A stretch of DNA of 64,000 nt from Streptococcus pantholopis. Its GTDB lineage: Bacteria; Bacillota; Bacilli; Lactobacillales; Streptococcaceae. The stretch is from NCBI RefSeq assembly GCF_001642085.1, contig NZ_CP014699.1:1984001-2048000 (forward strand), written 5' to 3'. The notes below the pieces were generated by a model. The model saw only the letters and a list, made by a program, of their open reading frames with translations, was not told where the DNA came from and made no database searches. Positions 8,039-17,399 of this stretch are shown piece by piece. The first letter of the stretch is position 1, and the number at the start of each line of letters is the position of its first letter. The position numbers were made by a program, and so were the translations under genes.

Positions 8039-9733
8039 TCAGCCCTGTTTTTTTGTAATGAAGAAGTATCCGCCTGCTACAGCAATAATAATGAGACCGA
8101 CTATTGTCAAGAGAAGTCCTGCCCGCTCGCCGGTGCTTGGTAAACCTTTGCCAGAACCGGACTGTCCTTTTTTATTAGGACCGCCTGACGAAACCGTTGT
8201 TTTGCCGGCTCCTGTAGTTGTTGGGTTTTCTTTAATTGTTGTCTCTACATTATCTGTTGTAGTACTGCCATCTTCTGTGGTTGAAGTACCTTCTGCAGTA
8301 GTTGGATCTCCAGTAGTGGTAGATGCTGCTGTGGTAGTAGCTGCTTCCGTAGTAGTAATCGCTTCTTCAGTAGTGACTGGAACTTCTGTTGTTGTACCAA
8401 CAGTTGTGGTCGTTGTTGGGCTTTCTGTTGTTGTTGCAGCAGTTGTAGTAGTTGAAGCTTCTGTCGTGGTGCTAGTCGTTGTAGTAGTGGTACTAGTCGT
8501 TGTTGTCGTCTCAGCCTGGTCAACCACAGTGACCGCAGCTCCTGTTGTATCGAAATCAGATGCAGAAACTGTAACGTTTTCTGCTAGCCTATAACCTGCG
8601 GGAGCTGATGTTTCAACAATAGTATAGTCATCTTTTAACAAACCTGACAGTGACCCTGTACCGGTGGAGTCTGTGGTAATGGTTCCTACCACTTCCCCTG
8701 TTGCCGTACGGATGACTTCGAAAGTAGCTCCGGCCAAACTGTCCCCATCTTCATTTTGCTTAGTGATGGTCAGGTTATAGTTATAGCCGTTAGCAGATCC
8801 GCTGGCTGATTGATAAGTGACAGTATTATTAGCAGTGGTAGACTCATTTTCCTCAGAAGTGACAGTGGCACTGTTTAGGAATTTTTCGCCGTTAACAGCA
8901 TCATAGCCAATTTTTACCTTATAAGAAATTGAGAAGCCTTGCGTAATGTTACCCAAATTAACTGTATAAGAATTCCCTGAAATATTGACCGCATAGCTGT
9001 CAGTCACATTAACCCCATTGCCTAAACTCCACTGATTATTAGCATTCTTGTACCAAGAACCTGTATGGATGGAAAAACTGCCATCAACATAGGACAAACC
9101 GGCAGACTGCAGTTCATCAGTGAGAACTACATTGGAAACACTTGAATTAGAGGTATTGATATTTAAAACATAAGTGATTTCATGAGTGTCATAATTGATA
9201 ACACCATATTTATAGAAATCAAAATCACCGTCACCTTGGCCAACACCATAACTAAGACTGCCGCTGCCGATAGTCACGAGATTCCCACCCACTGTAATCG
9301 CCGTAGATATAGTCGTATTTTCTGTGACTACATTCGTATCTACTCCGACCTGAAATGTTAAAGTTCCTGTGACATCACTATGTGAATTGACATAGTCGGT
9401 ATAAGTCAGTATCAGAGTTTTTGCGGCCGCATCAATGACTGCTGTTGCTGCAACACTGCCATCAGAAGCATAAACATTGAAAGATTGATTACGTGTGAAT
9501 TTCAGCTCATCCGGTAAGCTAATAGTGGTTGTATCTCCGGACTTCGCAGAATCCGGAACCGAGAAATCAAGCGACATTTCGGTGGTTTCACTGCCGGTAA
9601 CACTGGTTGTTGAAAGACTTGAATTCATGATGGTAATAGGCACTGTATCAGCTGATACAATAGCCTGCCCCAGCGCATAAAAAGCACTGATTACCAAAGC
9701 CAGGCTTGCGAGAATTTTACTTAACTTTTTCAT
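8039..9733 (-). CDS. Cell-wall anchored collagen-adhesin-like protein (Cnm/Cbm type)
   Basis: The 564-residue surface protein starts with a signal peptide (MKKLSKILASLALVISAFYA, cleavage probably near VSA-DT). Residues about 30-330 resemble the paired Ig-like N-domains of Cna/SdrG adhesins (TTTISLPDELKF; TGTLTFQVGVDTNVV). A CnaB-type domain follows (YNLTITKQNEDGDSLAGATF ... YTIVETSAPAGYRL), then a Thr-rich TTTTE/TTTA stalk of about 100 residues, and the sorting signal LPSTGE (about 531-536) with a membrane anchor and KKQG tail. Sortase A should link it to peptidoglycan. The ATG at 9733 has AAAGGAG 8 bases upstream. The layout matches Cnm/Cbm of Streptococcus mutans; collagen as ligand is inferred. 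Transcription appears to depend on a promoter containing a G tract. Confidence 0.88.
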   Translation of the reverse strand: MKKLSKILASLALVISAFYALGQAIVSADTVPITIMNSSLSTTSVTGSETTEMSLDFSVPDSAKSGDTTTISLPDELKFTRNQSFNVYASDGSVAATAVIDAAAKTLILTYTDYVNSHSDVTGTLTFQVGVDTNVVTENTTISTAITVGGNLVTIGSGSLSYGVGQGDGDFDFYKYGVINYDTHEITYVLNINTSNSSVSNVVLTDELQSAGLSYVDGSFSIHTGSWYKNANNQWSLGNGVNVTDSYAVNISGNSYTVNLGNITQGFSISYKVKIGYDAVNGEKFLNSATVTSEENESTTANNTVTYQSASGSANGYNYNLTITKQNEDGDSLAGATFEVIRTATGEVVGTITTDSTGTGSLSGLLKDDYTIVETSAPAGYRLAENVTVSASDFDTTGAAVTVVDQAETTTTTSTTTTTTSTTTEASTTTTAATTTESPTTTTTVGTTTEVPVTTEEAITTTEAATTTAASTTTGDPTTAEGTSTTEDGSTTTDNVETTIKENPTTTGAGKTTVSSGGPNKKGQSGSGKGLPSTGERAGLLLTIVGLIIIAVAGGYFFITKKQG

Positions 9734-9904
9734 TGCCAAACTCCTTTTTGCATAACTCTGGGCCATTAAGAACACAAAAGAAAAATGATAGTAAGCTAGG
9801 GAATGGGCAGAGAACCCAGACCTTAGAATTCGCTGTCGCTCCTCCGAACAGTGTTTAGGTCCAGTCCAATTTACTTTATATTAATGCAATAAATCGCTAA
9901 TGCT

Positions 9905-9938
9905 ATTATACCCCCCCCCCCCCCCCCCGAAAAATCAA
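9905..9938 (-). promoter_or_regulatory. Adhesin promoter with an 18-G tract between -35 and -10
   Basis: On the minus strand TTGATT (9938-9933), TTTC, a run of 18 G (9928-9911) and a consensus TATAAT (9910-9905) are contiguous. The spacer is 22 bp, too long for good sigma-A recognition. Loss of about five G would give the ideal 17 bp. Slippage in such tracts is a known phase-variation mechanism in other bacteria. The rest of 9734-10103 is the leader of this gene, which includes repeat-like fragments, and the terminator of the upstream gene. Confidence 0.7.
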
Positions 9939-10030
9939 GGGATTCCAGCATTTTTTTTAGAAAATATATTTTAATCTTATTTTAAGCGATGAATTGAATT
10001 TTGCAGACACTTCCTGAATAAAAGACATGA

Positions 10031-10060
10031 AAAAGTCCTTAGAACAGGTTTTTCTAAGAA
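10031..10060 (-). terminator. Terminator of the NlpC/P60-like gene
   Basis: On the minus strand CTTAGAA, a 7-base loop and TTCTAAG are followed by GACTTTTT. Confidence 0.65.
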
Positions 10061-10103
10061 CATTAACAAAAATCAATTTACTACAACAGTCCTGCTTACT
10101 GCT

Positions 10104-11342
10104 TTAGTTTCCATCATCAGCTGCTTTGGGAACAGCTCGAACAGTATTTTTTTCTGACTTGTTTTGTGCAGCATTAGTGCTGTAGACTGTTATTTCATCA
10201 TTCTCATTGATGACAACTGTTTCTGGAACCTCTGCCCTATAATGTCCAGCATTATCAGAGACTGTCTCAACGGCGCTGCCATCAGCGAAAGCTACAGTCA
10301 CTTTGATATTCGGCTGAGCCTGGCCGGAAACAGTCCTGTCTCCAGCTGTCACCGGTGAAAGGGTAGGCTTTTGATAGTCTGTATATTTAGGCCGCGCTAC
10401 AAAACTCAGTTTCGACTGCAAATAACTGTCTAACTCCTCTACAACCACACCCGGGTAGTTTTCAGCATTTTCCTTATCATGAGAATGTATGATTCTTCCA
10501 TCTCCAAGGTAAATAGCGGTATGAAAAATATTGCCATAATATTTACCCGTTGTATCATTACCCTCCGGATCCTGTTTAGAAAAGAAAAGGATATCACCTT
10601 TTTGATACTGCGGATTATCAGGGTCATTCAGCCAAACATCTGTCTGACTGCTTTCAGTGGTCAGCCATTTAGCTAAGCGCCAAGCCTGCCAGCTAAAACT
10701 GTCAGTCGGAGCTCCAAAGTCAACATAATCGCCGACAAGAGTATTTTCATCTTCTACATACGTTGTATGGCTAAAATCAAAGCCGGCTAGAACCTGACCC
10801 ACAAAAGAGGAACAGGTTATAGGGTAAGGTGAAGTATATTCTTGGTGGACAATAACATTTTTTAATGGCGGCCACCTCTCAGGGTCCCACTTCAGCTGAC
10901 TTCCTGCATCAGCAAAAGTTTGAGCACGCCTCAAAGCATCTTCTGCTGCTTCTGAATCATAGTCACCAGTCGGTTCTGTTCTTAAATTTATAGGTACAGC
11001 CCACTTCCCATCTATGGTAGGAACAGCAATATTTTCTGAAACACCCGTTGGCCGCTCTTCTTTTATTATATAAGTCATACCAGCGCCATCATCAATCGCC
11101 ATGTGACCAAGAGTTTGTACTATCCCAGATAAATTTTCAGTATGCATTAGCCAGTAATAAGTATCAACTTGGGTAACAGTGTCTGCTGCCTCTGATTCAG
11201 TCCTATCCTCAAACTCCACTGCTTCTTCTGCATGGACTGTTTCTGCCTTCAGGATTCCCTGATTGGAAAAGCCCATTATCAAAATAAATGCTAGACCTGC
11301 TGCAATTGCCAAATAACTGCATTTGTGTCCAAAACCTTTCAT
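10104..11342 (-). CDS. Secreted NlpC/P60-like (CHAP-type) cell-wall enzyme with an Ig-like domain
   Basis: The 412-residue protein has an N-terminal signal/anchor segment (LAIAAGLAFILIMGFSNQG). A central cysteine-peptidase-like domain shows the nucleophile region YPITCSSFVGQVLAG, then QKGDILFFSKQD and the histidine region FHTAIYLGDGRIIHSH, the Cys-His order of NlpC/P60 and CHAP amidases or endopeptidases. The C-terminus (TVSGQAQPNIKVTVAFADGS to about residue 395) is a small bacterial Ig-like domain often used for surface binding. There is no LPXTG. I chose the ATG at 11342, after AAAGGAG. It lies between two LPXTG adhesins, suggesting a role in wall turnover or surface display. The substrate is unknown. 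Confidence 0.75.
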   Translation of the reverse strand: MKGFGHKCSYLAIAAGLAFILIMGFSNQGILKAETVHAEEAVEFEDRTESEAADTVTQVDTYYWLMHTENLSGIVQTLGHMAIDDGAGMTYIIKEERPTGVSENIAVPTIDGKWAVPINLRTEPTGDYDSEAAEDALRRAQTFADAGSQLKWDPERWPPLKNVIVHQEYTSPYPITCSSFVGQVLAGFDFSHTTYVEDENTLVGDYVDFGAPTDSFSWQAWRLAKWLTTESSQTDVWLNDPDNPQYQKGDILFFSKQDPEGNDTTGKYYGNIFHTAIYLGDGRIIHSHDKENAENYPGVVVEELDSYLQSKLSFVARPKYTDYQKPTLSPVTAGDRTVSGQAQPNIKVTVAFADGSAVETVSDNAGHYRAEVPETVVINENDEITVYSTNAAQNKSEKNTVRAVPKAADDGN

Positions 11343-11367
11343 ACTATCATCTCCTTTCCCAAAATAC

Positions 11368-11600
11368 AAAGACCGTTAAAAAGCGACTGAAAGTCAGGAG
11401 CTCAACCGATATACTGAAAACACGAGGGAGGGAGCCTTTCCCAACCCTTTAGGCCAATATTCAGCTTCAGCAAAAAGCAGTAAACCAGAAATCTGTGAGT
11501 TCGTCTGCGCACCCCTGCCAGAACGACTAGAAAGGTGCGGTCGACTGTTAAGGCGACAAAGCTTTCAGACGTTTACGGCTGGCGGTAAGCTAAGAAAAGT
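11368..11600. repeat. Degenerate dispersed repeat material
   Basis: This stretch begins TACAAAGACCGTTAAAAAGC and later contains TTCAGACGTTTACGGCTGGCGGTAAG. Both modules also occur in the copy at 30611-30738 (in opposite orientation) and partly in the other repeat copies. It appears to be a rearranged or older copy. Confidence 0.5.
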
Positions 11601-11929
11601 GAATTAGGCCTCATCTCATTAGGAAGCAAACACCGGCTCCTCTTACAGGCTCCAACTTCTTCGTAGTATTTGCCTTTATTTTATTGTAAAAACCTTTATA
11701 TTACAATAAAGAACTGGTTATTTCTTAGTGACAATGGAGTAATAAATATCCATGTCTTCTTACAAAATGATTTCATTATCATCTTTTTATAATTTGTTCA
11801 CCAGTCTCTGACCTCTGCAATTTTTTCTCCTCTTCTTGATTAGGACTGACCTCTATCTATTATCCTGTATTCACAAATTGAGCAAACTTTTAAGTAGAGA
11901 GTCTTATAATGTTTTTCAAAATTTTGATC

Positions 11930-11968
11930 AGCAAAAAGCCTAGGACTTTCATCCTAGACTTATCTTTA
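11930..11968 (-). terminator. Terminator left from the lost LPXTG gene
   Basis: AAGCCTAGGA and TCCTAGACTT pair around a short loop, placed 10 bases after the orphan sorting signal, as terminators follow the two intact adhesin genes. Confidence 0.5.
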
Positions 11969-11975
11969 ATCAGTA

Positions 11976-12087
11976 TTAGTTGCGTCTTTTTAAGACAAAT
12001 AGGTAACCGCTGGCTACTGCAAGAACCGCAAAAGCAATAACTGTTAAGAACATGCCAGCTTGTTCACCTGTACTTGGCAAGCCTTTG
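11976..12087 (-). pseudogene. Orphan LPXTG sorting signal of a deleted wall protein
   Basis: On the minus strand the sequence reads GLPSTGEQAGMFLTVIAFAV and continues through a hydrophobic stretch to LKRRN and a stop: a complete sortase signal, membrane anchor and positive tail. Directly upstream the frame is closed by a stop codon and no start, stalk or adhesin domain follows. It is the 3' end of a third surface-protein gene whose body is gone. The following 12090-12720 is AT-rich and I recognise nothing in it. Confidence 0.85.
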
Positions 12088-12720
12088 CTGATTCACTCTC
12101 AAATACTAAAGCGGCTGCTAGTAGAGATGCTTATGGCGATAAAATAGGCCCACAATCTTTTTAATTTTTCAGTCGTTTTATTTCATCTTTTATTGTTGGC
12201 AGTTAATAAAAAGCGGGAGAAGCACTTTTTGGCTCACTTCACTAAAAAAAGGCTAGACTGAAGACAAGGGTAGTAGAAACTCTCTAATATGTTTTCTTAA
12301 GTTTGGCGGTATAACATGAAAGAGGGGGCTTTAAAGAGCCGAATCTTTTCACAAAGAAAATTCTAAAAAGAATGCCTTCAATCTAACCTTCCTAGATTAG
12401 TCTATCATTAATATTATAAAATTTCAATAATTTAATCTATTATTAACAAAATAATCTTTTTAACACTGTCTTGCTTCAATATCCAGCGTTCTCTTTAGTA
12501 TAATAGATAGCTGATGATACAATGTCTTGACGAGCTTAGACATTTTAGAATTCTTTTAAACTCAATATTATCCAAATTTGATTCAATGCTTTAGATAACA
12601 GCCGCTTCTATTAGATTTGACAACATTAGTGCTGCTGCTCTATTAGTATAATCTAATTTAGCGCTAGTGATTCGTCAGTCCTGCCTTATATTATGTTTTA
12701 TACAGGCCTTGAGCTCGCCA

Positions 12721-12755
12721 AAAAAGAATCCGAGTTTTTAACTCAGATTCTTTTT
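12721..12755 (-). terminator. Terminator of the second LPXTG adhesin
   Basis: AAAAAGAATC and GATTCTTTTT with the inner GAGTT/AACTC pairs form a strong stem 30 bases after the stop codon. Confidence 0.8.
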
Positions 12756-12788
12756 CAGTGAATACTTTAACTGCTGTTCTTTTTTATT

Positions 12789-14624
12789 TTAAGATTCCTT
12801 TTTGCGATTGACCAAGAACAATCCTGCTACGGAAAGTACAGTAACACCTGCTAAAATGATAACTGTATTTTCCTGCTCACCTGTGCTAGGCAGTTTTTTC
12901 TTACGCTTATCGCCTTTATCTGCACTTGTACTTGTAACCGGAGCAGGTGTTGTGCTAGTGCTCGATTCTTGGCTGCCAGCAGACGGAGTTGTCTCCCCTG
13001 GAGTTGTGGTCGTGGTCGTGGTTGTGGTCGGCGTAGTCACACTGCTTGTTGTTGGTTCTTCTGTTGAAGAAGTTGTAGGCGTAGGACTTTCTGTTGTCGT
13101 CGCACTCTCTGTTGTAGACTGAACAGTCGTGGTTGACGCCGCAGTTGTTGTTGAGCTTTCTGTCGTGGTTGATGCCGCAGTCGTCGTCGCTGCAGTTGTC
13201 GTGGTTGACGCTACAGTCGTTGTTGGAGTTTCCGTCGTCGTCGCTGCAGTTGTCGTGGTTGACGCTACAGTCGTTGTTGGGCTTTCTGTCGTCGTCGCTG
13301 CAGTTGTCGTGGTTGCTTCTGTAGTAGTAGTTGCTTCTGTAGTAGTCGTTGTTACGATAGGTTCATTAACAACATCCCTTGATACAGATTTATCACTGCC
13401 AAAATCATTTTCTGAGATCTTAATCGGCTCAGTTAAAGGCTGATAACCTGCAGGAGCCTGTACTTCTGTGATTGTATAATCCCCTTTTAGCAAACCGTTA
13501 ATTGTGACATTCCCTTCTGAATCAGCGACATAATCACCAATAACTTCACCGTTAGCGTCACGGGTTATCCTGAAAATAGCTCCTGATAGAGCGGCTCCAT
13601 CGGCTGATACTTTACGCAGATTAATGGCATAAACATAACCCTCTGCACTGCCGCCGGCCTCTTTGTAGGTTTCCCGATAATTGACACGGGCTAATTCTGC
13701 CCCGTTTGCTACCAGTGTCGCTCTGTTGAAAAAGTTTTCACCGTCTGCTGGCTTATAAGACGGTACAACATCATAAGTAAGATAATAACCGTCTTCTGGA
13801 TTAATATTCCCAAAATCAATAGAGAATCCCATGCCATCTTCAGTGTAATTAACTGTATAATCACTAGTAACGTCAATGCCATTTTGAAAAACCCAGCTGC
13901 CATTCTGTGCTACCCAGGTTCCTTTTTGGATCTTAAGCGTCTCAGGTAAATAGCTGACTCCGACTGACTGTAAGCTGTCGGTCACAACAGCTGACAAAAG
14001 ACCAATACCGGCACGGTTTATGGGCACTTGATAGTGAATCACATCGTCAGAGCTGATCCAGCCCGATTTTGTCATCGTTGTCTGCCTTGCTTCTCCGACA
14101 CCATTAAACTCTACAGATCCCGCATCAAATACTTTCCCTTCTATGTCAAGCACAACCGGTACTGTTCCTGCCTGCGTCACGACATTATGGTTGACATAAG
14201 CATAGAAAAAGAATGATCCTGTTATATCTGAGTGAGTCTCCACATAATCTGTGTAAGTCAGTACAATCTGCCTACTGGAAGGGTCAATCACTGCATTAGC
14301 TACAAGATTGCCGTCAGTGTCACGAATTTCAAATGCTTTTGAATCACCAAAGGCCAGATTAGTCGGTAAATTCATAGTTGTTGTATCACCAGCTTTTACT
14401 TGGCCGTTGGGAAGGCTAAAATTAGCATTAATCCTAAATCTTTCATACCGATTTAAACCATGGTCTAAAACAGCACCGCGTTCATCAGTAATACTCAGAG
14501 ACGTAATCACATTATCCTGAGCCGCAGCTGAGACCTGCTGGCCTTTAAGCCAAAAGCCAGCAACTAAAAGCGCTGACGTAAGTAGCAGAGACACCACTGC
14601 TGTTATTAGCTTGCTTTTTTTCAT
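12789..14624 (-). CDS. Second cell-wall anchored collagen-adhesin-like protein
   Basis: The 611-residue protein is a paralogue of the adhesin at 8039-9733. The signal peptide is MKKSKLITAVVSLLLTSALL. Ig-like adhesin domains cover about 30-340 (TTTMNLPTNLAF; TGSFFFYAYVNHNVV; ISSDDVIHYQVPINRAG). A CnaB domain follows (YAINLRKVSADGAALSGAIF ... YTITEVQAPAGYQPL), then a long stalk of TTTTEA/TTTVAS repeats with an 18-residue unit, and LPSTGE at about 578-583 with a membrane segment and RKKES tail. I chose the ATG at 14624 behind AAAGAGG; an ATG one codon upstream is equally in frame. Unlike its paralogue it has a consensus promoter with a 17-bp spacer. The ligand is inferred to be matrix protein such as collagen. 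Confidence 0.88.
   Translation of the reverse strand: MKKSKLITAVVSLLLTSALLVAGFWLKGQQVSAAAQDNVITSLSITDERGAVLDHGLNRYERFRINANFSLPNGQVKAGDTTTMNLPTNLAFGDSKAFEIRDTDGNLVANAVIDPSSRQIVLTYTDYVETHSDITGSFFFYAYVNHNVVTQAGTVPVVLDIEGKVFDAGSVEFNGVGEARQTTMTKSGWISSDDVIHYQVPINRAGIGLLSAVVTDSLQSVGVSYLPETLKIQKGTWVAQNGSWVFQNGIDVTSDYTVNYTEDGMGFSIDFGNINPEDGYYLTYDVVPSYKPADGENFFNRATLVANGAELARVNYRETYKEAGGSAEGYVYAINLRKVSADGAALSGAIFRITRDANGEVIGDYVADSEGNVTINGLLKGDYTITEVQAPAGYQPLTEPIKISENDFGSDKSVSRDVVNEPIVTTTTTEATTTTEATTTTAATTTESPTTTVASTTTTAATTTETPTTTVASTTTTAATTTAASTTTESSTTTAASTTTVQSTTESATTTESPTPTTSSTEEPTTSSVTTPTTTTTTTTTPGETTPSAGSQESSTSTTPAPVTSTSADKGDKRKKKLPSTGEQENTVIILAGVTVLSVAGLFLVNRKKES
13130..13320 (-). repeat. 54-bp tandem repeats coding the Thr-rich stalk
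   Basis: Within the adhesin stalk, GTGGTTGACGCTACAGTCGT recurs at 13201 and 13255 with a 54-bp period (18 codons, TTTVASTTTTAATTTE-like unit). Near-identical copies make length change by recombination or slippage likely. Confidence 0.8.
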
Positions 14625-14694
14625 CATAAACCTCTTTAAAATAATGTTTATTACCGTTATACCGCTCTGCACAACTTCCGTACATAGCGTTAAA

Positions 14695-14723
14695 ATTATA
14701 TCTCAATTAAAGGTTTTTGTCAA
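14695..14723 (-). promoter_or_regulatory. Consensus promoter of the second adhesin
   Basis: TTGACA (14723-14718), a 17-bp spacer and TATAAT (14700-14695) match sigma-A consensus fully, giving a leader of about 65 bases. The rest of 14625-14976 shows no gene. Confidence 0.85.
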
Positions 14724-14976
14724 CATTCTCAGACTTTTTTTATTTCTTTTACCTATAAGCACTGTTTGTCTTCCTTACAAACAGACGCAACCTCAATTGT
14801 ATCAAGGGATTAGCTATTAAAGCAGTTTAACTGTTTATTCTCGGTATTGATCTATTAAGGCCGTTTATTAGCCCTTTTAGAAACTTTCTTTACAGAAAAA
14901 ACGGGGACTTATTAGATAAAAATGACATCTCGTAACAAAGACAGACTTAAATTTAAAGAATGACAGGCAAAGTCGG

Positions 14977-15927
14977 CTATCTCCCTTTAACGATGACTGT
15001 TCCTGAGCCTGTCAAAATATTAGTCAGATTGTCTAAGGAAGTGATAATGGCCTGAGCTTGCGGGTGTGATTCAACAAAGGCTATGGCAGCCTCTACTTTA
15101 GGCAGCATACTGCCTGGGGCAAATTGTCCTTCAGCTATATAAGCTTGGAGTTCATCACTTGTTACTGTCTCCAGTTTCTTTTGCTTGGGGGTATTAAAAT
15201 TAACATAGACATGCGTTACACCGGTCAAGAGAATAAACATGTCAGCAGCAATTAAATCAGACAGCAAGCTGCTGGCAAAATCTTTATCCACTACGGCCTC
15301 AATACCGGATACATTCCCTGTTTTCTGATCTTCAACAACCGGTATACCTCCGCCCCCGGCTGTAATAATAATGGTACCGGCTTCAAGAAGCTGTTTAATA
15401 GTAGCTATTTCTTTAATGCTGAGCGGTTTGGGTGAGGGAACGACTTTACGCCAGCCTCTGCCGGCATCTTCCTTGAAAATATCTTTTGTTTTTTCTTGCT
15501 GCTCAGCTGCCTCCTCTTTGCTTAAAAAAGGACCAATTGGTTTTGATGGGGCAGTAAAAGCCGGATCATTAGGATCTACAACAATTTCGGTAACAAGTGA
15601 GGCAACCTTTTTGTCTATCTCCTGACGATTTAATTCATTAATAAGAGCTGTTTGCAGCCAGTAACTGATGCTGCCTTCAGTCATGGCGACTAAAGTATCT
15701 AAAGGCATGGCTGGATTTTCAGGGGAATCTGCAGCTTTCTGCTGCAGCAAAAGATTACCGACTTGTGGTCCGTTGCCATGAGTGATAATAAGGTCATCCC
15801 CATTTTTAATAAAGTCCACTAAGTGCTTTGCTGTATTGGCCAAAGCCTGCTGCTGTGCCTCAGCTGAGCTGTCAGCAGACAAAATCGCATTCCCCCCTAA
15901 AGCAATAACAATTCTTCGTTTTACCAT
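14977..15927 (-). CDS. aguC: Carbamate kinase of the agmatine pathway
   Basis: Carbamate kinase transfers phosphate from carbamoyl phosphate to ADP, making ATP, CO2 and ammonia; this is the energy-yielding last step of agmatine fermentation. The 316-residue protein shows the family motifs [40 protein letters not shown] and [11 protein letters not shown]. Two adjacent ATG codons exist (15930 and 15927); I use the second, preceded by AGAGAAGA. It is the last gene of aguB-D-A-C. Confidence 0.93.
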   Translation of the reverse strand: MVKRRIVIALGGNAILSADSSAEAQQQALANTAKHLVDFIKNGDDLIITHGNGPQVGNLLLQQKAADSPENPAMPLDTLVAMTEGSISYWLQTALINELNRQEIDKKVASLVTEIVVDPNDPAFTAPSKPIGPFLSKEEAAEQQEKTKDIFKEDAGRGWRKVVPSPKPLSIKEIATIKQLLEAGTIIITAGGGGIPVVEDQKTGNVSGIEAVVDKDFASSLLSDLIAADMFILLTGVTHVYVNFNTPKQKKLETVTSDELQAYIAEGQFAPGSMLPKVEAAIAFVESHPQAQAIITSLDNLTNILTGSGTVIVKGR

Positions 15928-16077
15928 CATTTTCTTCTCTCTTTTTATTTTTTAAGTAAGGGAAGCAGGCGGTATGCTAAATTTTTAGAGATTAGGTATC
16001 AAATAGCCTGCTGATTGTCATGAGAAACATTATTAAGAATCAGTGAGACGTTAAAAGCTTGCAAACTCTCTTTTTTC

Positions 16078-17175
16078 TCAAATTTTAGGCTGATGCTGAG
16101 TAATACAGTGAATATTACCGCCGCCGTAAGCAATTTCTTCCGTCCTGACACCGACTACACTGCGATCAGGAAACATAGCAGCAACCTGCTGCATAGCCAG
16201 TGCATCATTTTCGTCACCATATTGAGGTAAAATAATACCGCCATTAACAATCAAAAAATTCATATAGGAAGCAATGGACAGCTCACCTTCTTTGCGCGGC
16301 AGGGTTCCCTCAACATAGTCAATTGTATCTGCTCCCTTAAGATAGCACGGTTTTTGAGTAACACACAGTTTATGCACTTTGAGCTGACGGCCCTTAGCAT
16401 CTACGGCCTTTATCAAAGTTTGATAGGCTGCCTGAGCTTCAGCATAAAAAGGGTGATTCTTATCTTCTGTATAGATACAAGCTACTTCTCCAGGTTTAAT
16501 AAAACAAGCCACATCGTCAATATGTCCATTTGTTTCATCATGGTCTATGCCATCCTTGATCCAAATAATTTTTTCAAGATTTAGGTGCTCTTTCAGTTTA
16601 TCTTCAATAGCAGCTTTGCTCATATGGGGATTGCGCCCTCCGCTCAGCAAGCACATTTCAGTCGTAATAAGTGTTCCTTCGCCATCTACAGTAATAGAGC
16701 CGCCCTCAAGAACAAAGTTATCTGTTCGATAGGAATCTACACCTTCAATCTCACAAATTTTCTGTGCCACTTGATCATCCTTGTCCCACGGAAAATAAAG
16801 TCCGTCAACTAAACCGCCCCAAGCATTAAAAACCCAGTCATTAGCCCTCAAATCCCCTTTATCATCAACCAGAAAGGTTGGACCGCAGTCCCGCACCCAA
16901 GCATCATCTGAAGCCATTTCGACCAAACGTATCTCCGCTGGCAGTTGTACTCGGGCATTTTGATACTGGGCGGCACTGACACACATTGTTACCGGTTCAA
17001 AGCGGCTGATTGCTTCAGCAACATTAACAAAGGCTTTCTGAGCTGGCTTTGCACCGTTTCGCCAGTTGTCCGGCCGTTCCGGCCAAATCATCCAGACTTG
17101 CTGCTGTTCTTCAAATTCTCCCGGCATCCGGAAGCCATCTTGCTTGGGAGTTGTATTTAATACACGTTTTGCCAT
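16078..17175 (-). CDS. aguA: Agmatine deiminase
   Basis: AguA hydrolyses agmatine to N-carbamoylputrescine and ammonia. The 365-residue protein carries the Porphyromonas-type peptidyl-arginine-deiminase fold motifs MIWPERPDNWRNGAKPAQ, DDAWVRDCGPTFLVDD, HDETNGHIDDVACF and the C-terminal GGGNIHC, whose Cys (about 357) is the catalytic nucleophile. The ATG at 17175 follows GGAGGAAAATGATT. It follows the antiporter gene with a dispersed repeat in the gap, and precedes aguC. Confidence 0.95.
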   Translation of the reverse strand: MAKRVLNTTPKQDGFRMPGEFEEQQQVWMIWPERPDNWRNGAKPAQKAFVNVAEAISRFEPVTMCVSAAQYQNARVQLPAEIRLVEMASDDAWVRDCGPTFLVDDKGDLRANDWVFNAWGGLVDGLYFPWDKDDQVAQKICEIEGVDSYRTDNFVLEGGSITVDGEGTLITTEMCLLSGGRNPHMSKAAIEDKLKEHLNLEKIIWIKDGIDHDETNGHIDDVACFIKPGEVACIYTEDKNHPFYAEAQAAYQTLIKAVDAKGRQLKVHKLCVTQKPCYLKGADTIDYVEGTLPRKEGELSIASYMNFLIVNGGIILPQYGDENDALAMQQVAAMFPDRSVVGVRTEEIAYGGGNIHCITQHQPKI

Positions 17176-17192
17176 AATCATTTTCCTCCAAA

Positions 17193-17330
17193 TAAGATAC
17201 AAAGCCCGCCAAAAGAGCAAAGCAAAAATAGGAGCCTGACCGCCGAGTCACTAAAGACTCAAGGGAGGGCTGTCTTTTTTGCACAGCTCTTAGGGCGTGT
17301 TCAGTTCAAATAAGATACAAAGTTCGTTAT
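17193..17330 (+). repeat. Dispersed repeat between aguD and aguA
   Basis: It begins AAGATACAAAGCCCGCCAAA, contains GAGCAAAGCAAAAATAGGAG and a hairpin around GAGTC...GACTC, and ends CTCTTAGGGCGTGTTCAGTT. A partial second start (AAGATACAAAG) follows. It lies inside the agu operon, upstream of the aguA ribosome site. Confidence 0.75.
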
Positions 17331-17399
17331 AATAAGGTGGGCCAGCAAGTGTTGCATGGCACCTCTTTTAAGTTTTTAGGCTGCTTCTTTATTTGTCCA

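Noticed and set aside
8058..8594. Long plus-strand open frame rich in Val opposite the adhesin stalk
   Set aside because: It is the complement of Thr codon repeats (ACN read as NGT/GTN), with no ribosome site and no recognisable domain. The same holds for plus-strand frames at 12802-13122 and 13129-13443.
12090..12720. Possible further fragments of the lost wall protein
   Set aside because: No frame longer than a few dozen codons and no stalk- or domain-like pattern could be read; only the sorting signal is convincing.
13130..13340. Regularly spaced repeats suggesting a CRISPR array
   Set aside because: The repeats are contiguous, in frame, and code the Thr-rich stalk; there are no unique spacers and no cas genes.
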